DNA of 64,000 nt from Candidatus Sericytochromatia bacterium. Lineage in GTDB: Bacteria; Cyanobacteriota; Sericytochromatia; S15B-MN24; JAQBPE01. The stretch's first letter is position 1, and every line of letters starts with the position of its first letter. Position numbers and translations under genes: made by a program. The stretch covers positions 1-64,000 of the forward strand of contig JAYKJB010000032.1 in NCBI GenBank assembly GCA_035285325.1, in the 5' to 3' direction. The notes beneath the pieces were generated by a model. That model did not search any database. It saw only the letters and a list, made by a program, of their open reading frames with translations, and had not been told where the DNA came from. This document shows positions 7,105-15,482 of the stretch, in pieces.

Positions 7105-8529
7105 GTGTCTTCCCAGGACCACACCATCGCGATGAGTCGTCTGAGGACGTCCGCTGAGCGTACCTACCGCGTGAGTCGAGCCGCCGCCGAGCTCGCCGTC
7201 ACCGCTGGTTCCGCGCATCAACGGGGGGGCGTTGGCGCCCTGCAGGGCAGTGCCCAGGTGGCTTTGAAGTACAAGGCCCTCAAGTCGGAAGTCGGGCTGG
7301 CGCATAGCAGCCTGGAAGAGCGATTGTTCGGTCTGGCGGGTGATGTGGCGACCGTTTCCGGGGGAATTTTGGCCGCGATCGCCCTGCCGACGATGTCGCG
7401 CAAGGCTGCCACCAGTTTTCAGGAATTGACGGCTCTGGTGCGCGATCCGAGCGCCACGGCCGAGGTGCGATTGAATAAACTCGAGGAGATGGTGAGAGCC
7501 GGAGCCGGCTCCATTTTCAGTGCCCAGGGCGTGGTGGTCGGGGCCAGGGGCACGATGGGTATTCTGACCCGCAGTGAAGGCATCGCGCGGGTCACCGCTC
7601 GGGTCGGGGAAAGCCCGCTGTTCCGCTTCCTGGGGACCCCGCTGGGCAAGTTCTTGCAGGTGCTGTTGCCCGTCGCAGACGTGGCGGTGCTGGTCGGTGA
7701 GAGCATTGCCACGCGCCGCACCTTTCTCGACCCGCAGACCACCAGCGGGCAGAGGGCCAGAAAGGTGCTGGATCTCAGCCTGTCCTGCCTGAAGGCGGCT
7801 TTCTGGCTGTTGCCGGCCGCGCGCCCCCTGAAGGCGGCGTATGCTGCAGCCAGCTTTGCCCAGCTCGGGCTGACCCTGAGGGACTTCTGGCCGCTCGTCC
7901 GTCCAGCCCTCACCCGAGCAAGCCAGACCACGCTCTGGGCCTTGCAGCACCCTGGAGAGGCCCTCGGGGCCGCTCGTACCTCCCTGGGGAACGGGCTGCG
8001 CGTGACGGGGCAGGCCCTGGTCAGCGTGGCGCAGGGCAGCTGGTTCGTACTGACCCATCCAGGCTATGCCTGGTCGGCTGTTCATAACGAAGTGTCGGCC
8101 TGGTTGCGTTTGCTGCAGGGCAAGGCGGCGGCCGCGATTCCGTTCCGCCACGTTCCGGTCTTCCTCGCGCCTTCGGGGCCGGCTGCGGCTGCGCCGGAGG
8201 CGCTTTCGCCAGGCGGCCTCGCCGCCCCGACGGTCCCTGCACCCACGCTGGCTCACCCTGCCTCAGCGCCGGTGCCATCGCTTCCCGCGCCGACGCTGGC
8301 GCCGCCCGTCACCACCCCCGTGCCTCCGCCTCCCGCGCCGACGTTGGCGCCGCCCGTCACCAGCCCCGTGGGTCCGCCTCCCGCGCCGTCGCTGGCGCCG
8401 CCCATCATCACCCCCACGCCTCCGTCTCCCGCACCGACGCCGGTCGTGGTGGCTGGCACGCCGGCGGCGCCGGTGGTTCCGAGCCTGCCGCTGGCCGCTG
8501 ATCCGCTCAGTTCGATTCCTGCCCAGTAG
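7105..8529 (+). CDS. Hypothetical membrane-associated protein with proline-rich repeat tail
   Basis: About 474 residues. The N-terminal half is Ala/Arg-rich and helical. Hydrophobic stretches, for example VSGGILAAIALPT, FLQVLLPVADVAVLVGE and AAFWLLPAARPLKAAYA, could be membrane segments. The last 110 residues are a Pro/Ala/Thr/Val-rich tail with four 16-residue repeats of the type PAPTLAPPVTTPVPPP. No known family was recognised. The GTG at 7105 is preferred because GGAG lies eight bases upstream; a GTG at 7096 is in frame. It heads a three-gene plus-strand run. Its general build (membrane helices plus low-complexity tail) recalls the gene at 15483, but no clear sequence match is seen. Confidence 0.6.
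   Translation: MSSQDHTIAMSRLRTSAERTYRVSRAAAELAVTAGSAHQRGGVGALQGSAQVALKYKALKSEVGLAHSSLEERLFGLAGDVATVSGGILAAIALPTMSRKAATSFQELTALVRDPSATAEVRLNKLEEMVRAGAGSIFSAQGVVVGARGTMGILTRSEGIARVTARVGESPLFRFLGTPLGKFLQVLLPVADVAVLVGESIATRRTFLDPQTTSGQRARKVLDLSLSCLKAAFWLLPAARPLKAAYAAASFAQLGLTLRDFWPLVRPALTRASQTTLWALQHPGEALGAARTSLGNGLRVTGQALVSVAQGSWFVLTHPGYAWSAVHNEVSAWLRLLQGKAAAAIPFRHVPVFLAPSGPAAAAPEALSPGGLAAPTVPAPTLAHPASAPVPSLPAPTLAPPVTTPVPPPPAPTLAPPVTSPVGPPPAPSLAPPIITPTPPSPAPTPVVVAGTPAAPVVPSLPLAADPLSSIPAQ
8236..8442 (+). repeat. 48-bp coding tandem repeat (about four copies)
   Basis: Units begin at 8236, 8284, 8332 and 8380, with a partial fifth at 8428. Each encodes 16 residues starting PAP(T/S)LA. The copies differ by several substitutions, the middle two being most alike. 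Length variation between strains would be expected. Confidence 0.8.
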
Positions 8530-8638
8530 CCGCTTGCGCTCTGCGCCGACGGGAACGGGGTGGCCCTCACGAGAACCTTCAGCCCGGGCGGCCGGGACGG
8601 CGTGTTATGCTACGCTCGGGGGGATATCTGGAGGATTC

Positions 8639-9370
8639 GTGGCGCGATCAGCCAAACCCTTGCCTTGGATGCGGGGCGCGATGTTGAGCAGTTTCCTCCT
8701 GCTGCCTTCGCCGGGAGCACTGGCTGCCCCGGCGACAGGCCTGCTGACCCATCTGGGTCCTGGCAATCCCGTTCGTGTCCTGAGGAGCGAGGGGGTTACG
8801 GCAGATCGGCCCCAGGTGGGCTCCTTTCCGATGCTCAGGGCGCAGGGAAGGCCGGTTTTGCCCGTCTCCGAGCGAATCTCGGGAAAATGGCGAGGCGCAT
8901 TCACCACCATCGGAGTGCCCCGAGTCGTTGCAGATGGTTTGCTGGTGCCCTTTTCGGGGCCGGCTCCGCGTTATGTGATTCATCTCGCGCCGGAGTCACC
9001 ACGCTGGTTGTGCGTGGACATGCAGGCGAGCCGGCTGGCGGACGGCCAGCCACGTCGGGGCGGCACCGCCAGCCCGCGCTTGCTGGCCTGGATGCTGGTG
9101 CCGCGTCCGCCTGAGCGCGTGCGCCTTTATGCGCGGCTGGCTCGCCGGGTGCAACTCGAGGCGTCCCTGGAGCCGGCAGCCCAACAGCTTCACCTCAGGC
9201 TGCACGGCGCCGAGGCCCGACCGGCCTCGCCCGCCCCGAAGCCTCTCACACCCAGCCGTGATCAGCCCTCCCTCGATTTTCCCGGCCCTTTCCTGCGGGA
9301 GCCAGAGCCACCCCAGGAGCCCCAGGAACCCACGCCGGCCGAACAGCCGGTGATCGAGGAAGTCCTCTGA
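8639..9370 (+). CDS. Secreted hypothetical protein with proline-rich C terminus
   Basis: A 243-residue protein with a signal peptide (MLSSFLLLPSPGALAAPA within the first 32 residues). A beta-rich middle part includes YVIHLAPESPRWLCVDM, which faintly resembles an AMIN-type fold. The Pro/Glu-rich tail reads EPEPPQEPQEPTPAEQP. The start is GTG at 8639 because GGAGGA lies four bases before it; reading frame open upstream of this is not coding. It follows the proline-rich membrane protein by 109 bases and precedes the glutaredoxin-like gene by 45. Function unknown. Confidence 0.6.
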   Translation: MARSAKPLPWMRGAMLSSFLLLPSPGALAAPATGLLTHLGPGNPVRVLRSEGVTADRPQVGSFPMLRAQGRPVLPVSERISGKWRGAFTTIGVPRVVADGLLVPFSGPAPRYVIHLAPESPRWLCVDMQASRLADGQPRRGGTASPRLLAWMLVPRPPERVRLYARLARRVQLEASLEPAAQQLHLRLHGAEARPASPAPKPLTPSRDQPSLDFPGPFLREPEPPQEPQEPTPAEQPVIEEVL

Positions 9371-9415
9371 AAGAAGGCCGCCAAACCCGGGGTGGCATGA
9401 AAGGAGAAGCGAAGA

Positions 9416-9676
9416 ATGATCCCTCAGCTGGTGCTGTACACCAAGCCCGAATGCTGCCTTTGTGACAAGGCGGAGGCCCTGATTCAAAAGGTTCGCTGCG
9501 ACCTGAACTTCGCTTTCGAGGCCGTGAACATCCTGGAGCATCCGGAGGCTTATGCGGCCTATGCGCAGCGCATTCCAGTGGTCACCCTGGATGGTGAGGT
9601 AGTGCTGGCGGGCAAGGTCAGCGAGTTCTGGCTCCGGCGCGTGCTGGAGGGGGAACGCAATCCCCGGCTGGTCTGA
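9416..9676 (+). CDS. Glutaredoxin-like protein (DUF836 family)
   Basis: An 86-residue thioredoxin-fold protein. It opens LVLYTKPECCLCDKAEALI, with the active-site motif Cys-Cys-Leu-Cys in the CxxC position, followed by the cis-proline strand RIPVVTLDG. These are the marks of the DUF836 glutaredoxin-like family. The likely role is thiol-disulfide exchange with unknown partners. ATG with AAGGAG about ten bases upstream. Last gene of a plus-strand run, and it converges with the lipoprotein gene at 9702. Confidence 0.85.
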   Translation: MIPQLVLYTKPECCLCDKAEALIQKVRCDLNFAFEAVNILEHPEAYAAYAQRIPVVTLDGEVVLAGKVSEFWLRRVLEGERNPRLV

Positions 9677-9701
9677 CCGGCCGGGGGACCGGTGAGGTCT
9701 C

Positions 9702-10670
9702 TCAGGGCGTCGAACGGGTCTTGGCTGAACTGGAGGCCAGGACAGTATGCACGGTGGCCTCGGCGTCCTCGGCGGAGACCGTCGACATCACGCTGAGTTC
9801 CAAGGTCTTGCCTGGGGCCAAGCCTTCCACGGGGGCCGTTTGGGTTTCCACCACGGTGTTGGTCTTGTTCAGCAAGCCCTTGAGTTTGCGAAATTCGATT
9901 TTCACCTCACCCCGCAACGTTTCGGTCGGGTTTTCGTTCTTCACTCGCACCGTCACCTGGAGGCGCTTGAGCAGCAGCATCTTCCGGATCACCTGCTTGT
10001 CGGTGATTTCCAGGCTCAAGGCCTTGCTCAGGGGAGCGGCCGAGCGGACACTCGAGCCCGGCGCCTGGCCCGCCGGCGCCGTGGTCGCCGGGCCACTGCC
10101 GTTCGGCGTCGCGCCCGCAGCCTTGCTGGGCGCCCCCTGACGCTCCAGGGCCTCCGGCGAGACAAATTTGAATTCCAGGGCTTTCTGAGCGCTTCCGGGC
10201 AGGGCCGCACTCAACTGGAGCGCCACTTTCGCTTCTTGATTGGCCAGCACCGCGACTGCTCCACTGGCTTCATTGACAACCTTGTCCTGGGCATCGACGG
10301 CCACCACGCGCGCCTGGAACTGCCCCACGGGCATCTGGTCGAAGACCAGCGTGTTGGAGGTTTTCAGTTCGCCTGGGGACAGCTTTCGACCGAGAGGCGC
10401 AGCCAGGCCCGGTCCATTCAATTCGACCAGCAAGCCTGCCACGCCAGGCGCATCCACCGCATTCAACTGGAGCGACACCTTGCCCGTCGCGGGCAAGGGA
10501 GCGGGCACGCCCTGAGCCACCACGGTCTGCGGCGCGGCAGCCACCGGGGCGCTGCGGCGGACCGTCCGGGTCGGCATGGGGCTGTTGGGGCTGGTGCCGC
10601 AAGCCGACAGGCTGATCGCCGCGAGCAGCAGCATCGCCACGAGGGTGTTCTTTTGCGTTGCGTGCGCCAT
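9702..10670 (-). CDS. Lipoprotein, function unknown
   Basis: A 322-residue precursor with signal peptide and lipobox LSAC (Cys24). The mature part has two beta-rich segments: about 60-150 (LNAVDAPGVAGLLVELNGPG) and about 220-322 (QVTVRVKNENPTETLRGEVKIEF). They are joined by an Ala/Pro/Gly-rich linker. The second segment resembles Ig-like folds that carry additive charges or bind partners. The start at 10670 is preferred to an ATG four codons earlier because GGAG lies eight bases upstream. No enzymatic motif is visible. Confidence 0.65.
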   Translation of the reverse strand: MAHATQKNTLVAMLLLAAISLSACGTSPNSPMPTRTVRRSAPVAAAPQTVVAQGVPAPLPATGKVSLQLNAVDAPGVAGLLVELNGPGLAAPLGRKLSPGELKTSNTLVFDQMPVGQFQARVVAVDAQDKVVNEASGAVAVLANQEAKVALQLSAALPGSAQKALEFKFVSPEALERQGAPSKAAGATPNGSGPATTAPAGQAPGSSVRSAAPLSKALSLEITDKQVIRKMLLLKRLQVTVRVKNENPTETLRGEVKIEFRKLKGLLNKTNTVVETQTAPVEGLAPGKTLELSVMSTVSAEDAEATVHTVLASSSAKTRSTP

Positions 10671-10889
10671 GTGCGACTCCATCCTGCCAGTTCCATTCGG
10701 GGGATGGGGTCTCTATCGTCCGAGAGGTGGGCTCACGTTCTTATGGCCGCATTAAGCCTCGTTGAAACTTCAGCAATCCTCTCGCTATCGCACTGCCTGA
10801 GCGCCCCGGGGGCCAGCTTCACAGCCGTTGAACCCGTTGGTCCGCCTGGGGAGGGGCCCCGGAGCGAGCGAGGGTTGAGCGCGGGGTCG

Positions 10890-12425
10890 TCAGCGCGTGG
10901 TCAGGTTCGCCCAGAGCGTTTGCACATCCGCTCGGCTGGCCGTCGGGGCGGGGTCGCGGCGGGGAAGTACGAGCAGGGCCGTGCTGACGGGGCGCTCGCC
11001 TCCATCGGAGGGATGGCCCATGGTGCGTCCGCGCAGCCACATGGTCGTGGAGCCTCCGCCATCCAGGTTCAAGGCCTCCACGCTGCCCAGTTCCTTCAAG
11101 GTGCTGGCCAGCTCATGCAGGGTCGCCCCGACGCTATAGCCGGGCAAGCGGCCATCGATGGTCACCAGCAAGATCTGCCGGTCGGCTGTCACACCGATCG
11201 CCGTACGAGGCGCCCGTCCGCGCGCCACATCCGCGCGGAAGTGCTGCTGCTTGGCCAGCACCCTCACCTTGCCGTCCTGCAGCAGGGTCGGGCCGCCGCC
11301 GAGGGCGTGTTGCGTCTCAGGGGGGAGATTGTGGTCGAGTCGCAGGTTCTGTCCTTCGCCGATCTGGCGCTTGAGCAGATGGGCGGCGCTGCCCTGACCG
11401 CTGAGCACGAAGCCACCAGAGGGAATTTCCATGTTGCCGTTGCCAATCGCCACCACCCGTCCGCCTGCGTTGATCGCCAGTTCGTGGCGACTGCCATCGG
11501 GAACCGTGCGGGAGCGCAGGCCGAAATGGCTGGTGAAGAGGGTGACGCGGTTTCGCCGGGCCGTTTCATTGACGCCCTGACAGCGGATCAGGGAGCCATC
11601 CTCAAGCACGACCTGCGAATGCGGTTTGGCGGTGCGGATGTCGATGCCGCCGTCCTTGTTGAACCAGACGGCTGGGCGGTTCATCATCGTGCGGCTGACC
11701 AGCTGCCGATCCAGCACCACCGTGCCCTGGGGCTGCCCGTTGGCGGGCGAGAAAAAGCTACCGTTCACGGCGGCGATCGCCCCGTGCCAGCGCCCAAACT
11801 GGCTGACCCGCGAGAGCCCCATGCGCTTGGAGCCGGCCGAGGCGATCGCGGGTTCCAGACGGACTTCGCGCGGATCCAGGGCCAAGGCGCGGATGCGCAT
11901 GGGACCTTGACTGGTCCAGCGCTGCCCTTCCCACACCTGCACCCCGCGCGTCACGGTTCGGAACACGGGCGTGGCTTTCTGATGGTAGAAGGTCACGGCG
12001 ATCCCGTTGGGCAGCGTTTCCACTTCCACGGGGGCTGCGAAGCGCCACTCGGCCTGCACGAAGGTTCGGTTTTCAAAGGTATGCACGCGCAAGTGGTGCA
12101 GGGCGCCGCGGTGCATGTCGCGGTCCAGGGCAAAGGCCGTGCTGATGTCGCCTTGGGCTTCCATGCTCCAGTTCGACACCCGACTGACGCGTTTGGTGAC
12201 TTTCGGGTGACGCATGGGGAGGAACAGGCGGGTCTTGTGGCCGTCGACGGTGACGGCCGGCCCCGGTTTGGCAGCGGCTTGTGCGGGGGCGGCAGCCAGC
12301 AAGCACATACCGGCCAGCAACAGGCCCAGCGTGATCCGGCTCAGCGCTCGCACGCGTCGGTCCATCGACGGGAGGCAAGGGGCCTGGCTTTCGGCGCGAA
12401 GTCCGGTGAGGCACATCGTAGCCAT
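10890..12425 (-). CDS. Secreted phosphodiester glycosidase domain protein (NAGPA/DUF2233 family)
   Basis: A 511-residue protein with a long basic N-terminus and signal peptide (LGLLLAGMCLLAAAPAQAAA). It carries the markers of the phosphodiester glycosidase (uncovering-enzyme-like) family: AAVNGSFFSPANG, APRTAIGVTADRQILLVTIDGR-type strand, VEALNLDGGGSTTMW and ERPVSTALLV. Bacterial members act in the envelope on sugar phosphodiesters; the substrate here is unknown. Residues about 60-190 form an additional N-terminal region of beta character. ATG preceded by GGAGGA at six bases. A perfect palindrome lies upstream at 12501-12520. Confidence 0.85.
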   Translation of the reverse strand: MATMCLTGLRAESQAPCLPSMDRRVRALSRITLGLLLAGMCLLAAAPAQAAAKPGPAVTVDGHKTRLFLPMRHPKVTKRVSRVSNWSMEAQGDISTAFALDRDMHRGALHHLRVHTFENRTFVQAEWRFAAPVEVETLPNGIAVTFYHQKATPVFRTVTRGVQVWEGQRWTSQGPMRIRALALDPREVRLEPAIASAGSKRMGLSRVSQFGRWHGAIAAVNGSFFSPANGQPQGTVVLDRQLVSRTMMNRPAVWFNKDGGIDIRTAKPHSQVVLEDGSLIRCQGVNETARRNRVTLFTSHFGLRSRTVPDGSRHELAINAGGRVVAIGNGNMEIPSGGFVLSGQGSAAHLLKRQIGEGQNLRLDHNLPPETQHALGGGPTLLQDGKVRVLAKQQHFRADVARGRAPRTAIGVTADRQILLVTIDGRLPGYSVGATLHELASTLKELGSVEALNLDGGGSTTMWLRGRTMGHPSDGGERPVSTALLVLPRRDPAPTASRADVQTLWANLTTR

Positions 12426-12500
12426 GGAAGATCCTCCGGGCGGGAAGTGCAGATCCGGTCTACTTCATTCATACCCGCTGGAGAAGCCCCTAAACGTGAT

Positions 12501-12520
12501 ATGGCGCACATTTGCGCCAT
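12501..12520. promoter_or_regulatory. Perfect palindrome, possible operator or hairpin
   Basis: ATGGCGCA-CATT-TGCGCCAT, 8-bp arms with a 4-base centre, 76 bases upstream of the glycosidase start. No T-run follows on the minus strand, so it is a poor terminator for the preceding protease gene. Its core GCGCA-N4-TGCGC recurs at 30871-30890. Confidence 0.45.
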
Positions 12521-12690
12521 TTAGAGAGACGACTTCCAGCGGAGCAGAGGCGGTGACCGTGGTCGGGCCACTATGCCACGCGCGCGCGACGGGGCCACGC
12601 GCCGCGTGGACGAGGATGTCCGGGCCAAATACCCTAGCGCCGCCCCGGAATGAGGCGGCGCAGAGGCGATAGGTAGAGCCAGGCTTCGAC

Positions 12691-14082
12691 CTATCGCTTC
12701 GGGGGCTTCGTGGGGTTGATCTCGAAGGCGAGCGGAGGCGCCCACTGTGGCGGTTCGTCGGGTGGTGGGTCCATGGGACCGCGAGGCTTCGTTTCGAAGA
12801 CGAAGGCCGGACTCAATACCTTGCTCACGAACTTGTCTCCCTCGTACAGGTAGATTGCGATGTACGCGGAGATTTTGGTGGCGGGTGGCAACCACGTGTA
12901 ATCGTGGACGTGGCGATGGTTCGAGGTCCAGAGTTCCTCCGCCACCGGGATTTCGTTGGGATCGTCCGTGACCTTGGTGTAAATTCGGGCGCTGACGGCA
13001 TGGTTGGCCTGAAACGTCATGCGCGCGGAACTCGAGGTCAGGTTGGAGATCGTGGTCTCAAGGACTCTCAGGGCCGGGGTCATGTCAGAGATAATGCCGG
13101 TCGGATATTTCTGTTCTTGCATATCGAACGCTTCGATCACGTAGTGGTAAGTGGTTCCGGGCACCAGGTCCGGAACCCGGATCTGATGGCCGGTGGCCCA
13201 GCGGTCGGTGCGCGGCGTGATCTGAGTCAGGTTGGCCTTGTCCGTTCCGTAGCGAACCTGGACCTGGGACGGGAAGGTCGTGGTGCAGAAGACGTTGGCG
13301 TCCGTCACGGAGGAGAACACGCCCGTCTTCAAGAAGGCGAAGCGCTTGGTGCGGAAGGTCCCCGTCCGCTTCGGCAGGGTCCCCCCGTCCTCGGCGGTGC
13401 CCCCGATCTCATAAAAATAAGTCGAATCAGGTTGCAGGTCCGTCAGGTAGTGCAGGTGGCTTTGCAACAGCTCCGTGCGCGAGGCCGGGAGGTCGCTCAG
13501 TGCCGTGGCACTGCGTCCAATCTTGATCACGCCCTGGGTCGCGGGCGTGGTGGTCCAGCTCAGCTTGACGGAATAGGTGCCTGGTTCCGCGACAAAAGTC
13601 CCAAACACCGGTCCGCTGGTGGTGAAGGACGCGACCGGACTGTTGGTGACCTTGCCACCTGCGTCGCGGGCTGTGATGCGGTAATGGTAGCGCGTGTTGG
13701 GGGTCAGGTTGTTTGCGTAAAACAGCAGTTTGCTACCCAGGGCCCCCACCGTGAGCGGGGCGCTCAAGTCGGGCTTGAGGCTGATGGTGCAAGAAGCCGC
13801 CACCGGCTCGTTGCTTTCTGCCACCACCTCGACAAACCTGCTGCTGGGTGAGGCCTTGATGCGCGAGAGCGCAGGCGGCGCGTCCACCGGGGTCGCCTTC
13901 AAGGCCTTCAGGACATCCAGGCGCTTGATAGCGGTGTTTCCCGTGAAGTTCTTGACCGCCGCGCCGGTGGTCTTCAGTGCCTTTTCCACTTGCTCTGCGC
14001 TCCACTGGGGCTGGGCCGAAAACAACAGAGCCGCCGCGCCCGCCACCAGGGGGGCTGCCATGCTGGTCCCCGAATTCAGCAC
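12691..14082 (-). pseudogene. Subtilisin-like lipoprotease, C-terminal part (frameshifted)
   Basis: This 463-residue frame carries the catalytic serine in LNSGTSMAAPLVAGAAALL and the end of the S8 peptidase domain. About four fibronectin-III-like beta-sandwich repeats follow, recognised by motifs such as TRYHYRITARD, STYFYEIGG and TTYHYVIEAFD. It ends in a Pro-rich tail. It continues the frame at 14076-15134: restoring one base near 14157 joins TVE to AAPGLGILSTFPSLPAP and then to this segment without a break. Either the gene is a recent pseudogene or the base was lost in sequencing. FnIII repeats suggest surface adhesion or polymer binding. Confidence 0.85.
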
Positions 14083-15134
14083 ATAACCATCCGAGGGCCC
14101 CCCGCCCGGCGCCGGTAAACTCGGGAAGGTGCTGAGGATGCCAAGGCCCGGGGCGGCTCGACGGTGCGGCCGTAGTTCGAGAAGGTGGCCCTGGCATCGT
14201 CACTCGCGGTGGCACCGACGGAAAGGCAGTTGCCGAACGAGGCAGGATAGAAAGGGGACGTGCTTCCGAGATTACCCGCTGCGGCCACGACCAAAGCCCC
14301 CTTGAGGTGGGCATAGTCGCAAGCCTGTTCGATCTCGTAGGAGGGGAAGGGGCTGCCGAGGCTCAGGTTGATCACCTTGGCCCCCGCATCGGCGGCATAG
14401 CGGATGCCATCCGCCACGTCGGCGTTGAACATGGAATGGTCGCCCACCCGCACGGGCAGGACCTTGCAGCCAGGTGCCGCCCCACTGATGCCGATGGCGT
14501 TGTTGGCCACGGCGGCAGCGATGCCCGCCACGTGCGTGCCGTGCCCCACCGCATCACGAGGGTCGTTGTCCCCGTCCACGATGTCGATGCCCCCTGCGCG
14601 GATGTTGGCGGCCAGGTCCGGGTGCGTGGTGTCGACGCCGGAATCGACGATGGCAATCACCACACTGGCCGCCCCAAAGCGCTGCGGCAAGTCCCAGGCA
14701 GCCGGCAGGCCCACCTTGGCGACGCCCCACTGCTCCGACAACCGCGGGTCGCTCGGGTTCACGGTCGGCTTGCAGGCCACATTGGGCTCGGCCTGTTCGA
14801 CGTCCGGGTCCACCCAGAGTTCCTCCAGCACCGCGCGCAGGTCTGCCTCCGAATCCAACTGGTAGACCTGGGCGCCACTGCGGAGCCGCTTCTTGAAGGT
14901 CCCCCGTGAGGGCTTCTTGTGGACGGCTCCGGCCACGAAGCGGACAATCAGTTCACGCGCTCCCAGGGTGGCCAGGCCATAGCCCCGGACGCGACTCGCC
15001 GGCTCATCGGCCCCCGGGGCCTGCAGCCCTGTGGCTTCAGGCTCCAGAAAAAAACCAGGCGCCAGGATAGGCACGGGGAGCACCGCGCATCCGGTCAACG
15101 CAATCGCGGCGGCGAGCAAGGCCTTACGAAGCAA
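14076..15134 (-). pseudogene. Subtilisin-like lipoprotease, N-terminal part (frameshifted)
   Basis: The first half of an S8 serine peptidase. It has a lipoprotein signal ending ALTGC (Cys16 from the chosen start), an inhibitor-I9-like propeptide with ARELIVRFVAG and DPDVEQAEPNV, then Asp164 in AIVDSGVDTTHPDL and His201 in GHGTHVAG. After ATFSNYGRTVE the frame runs into 24 unrelated residues and a stop, so the catalytic serine is lost unless the shift is corrected. A TTG start at 15134 is favoured by GGAGGAAG six bases upstream; an in-frame ATG at 15257 lacks such a site. The intact protein would be about 815 residues. Confidence 0.85.
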
Positions 15135-15482
15135 GGGCAGCTTCCTCCGCAGGGCAGGGTTCCGGGTAACCGCTGCGTGGTGGAGCGAGTCTTGTGATCC
15201 GTGTACCCTGCTTGTTGGCTTTCGACGCAAAGGCGATGGCGGAAGGCGAGCAGCCATCGTGGGGCGGAAGGGAGCGCCCGGCGCTGCTCAAAGATTAAGT
15301 CGCAGCCTGTACGCGATCGGCCGCCTTGTCGGTCAGACTCCTGCAGATGACGGCGTTTTCAGCGATCAGGGCGGGCGTAACTTTAAATTCTCGTTTCATT
15401 GCGCATAAACCAGCCTGAAACGGCTATAACATGGTTGTAGGCTTGTCGCGTCTGGGGACGCGTGGGGGAGGGCAATCAGGCT
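15135..15482. other. Divergent intergenic region, protease to glycine-zipper gene
   Basis: It holds the ribosome-binding site of the protease, the in-frame upstream extension to 15257 that I judge non-coding, and the 5' region of the rightward gene. TATAAC (15425-15430) is a fair -10 element, but the only -35 candidate, TTGCGC, is 20 bases away. No RNA gene is visible. Confidence 0.4.

Noticed and set aside
9662-9693. CCCCGGC/GCCGGGG hairpin as a terminator between the glutaredoxin-like gene and the lipoprotein
   Set aside because: It overlaps the end of the coding region and has no T-run on either strand.
9747-12524. Long plus-strand open frame (925 codons) opposite the lipoprotein and glycosidase genes
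   Set aside because: It is the antisense shadow of two genes with clear signal peptides and family motifs. Its translation is His/Arg/Gln-rich low-complexity sequence with no domain.
15399-15430. TTGCGC/TATAAC as a promoter for the glycine-zipper gene
   Set aside because: The 20-base spacing is too long; I keep only the -10-like element as a remark.
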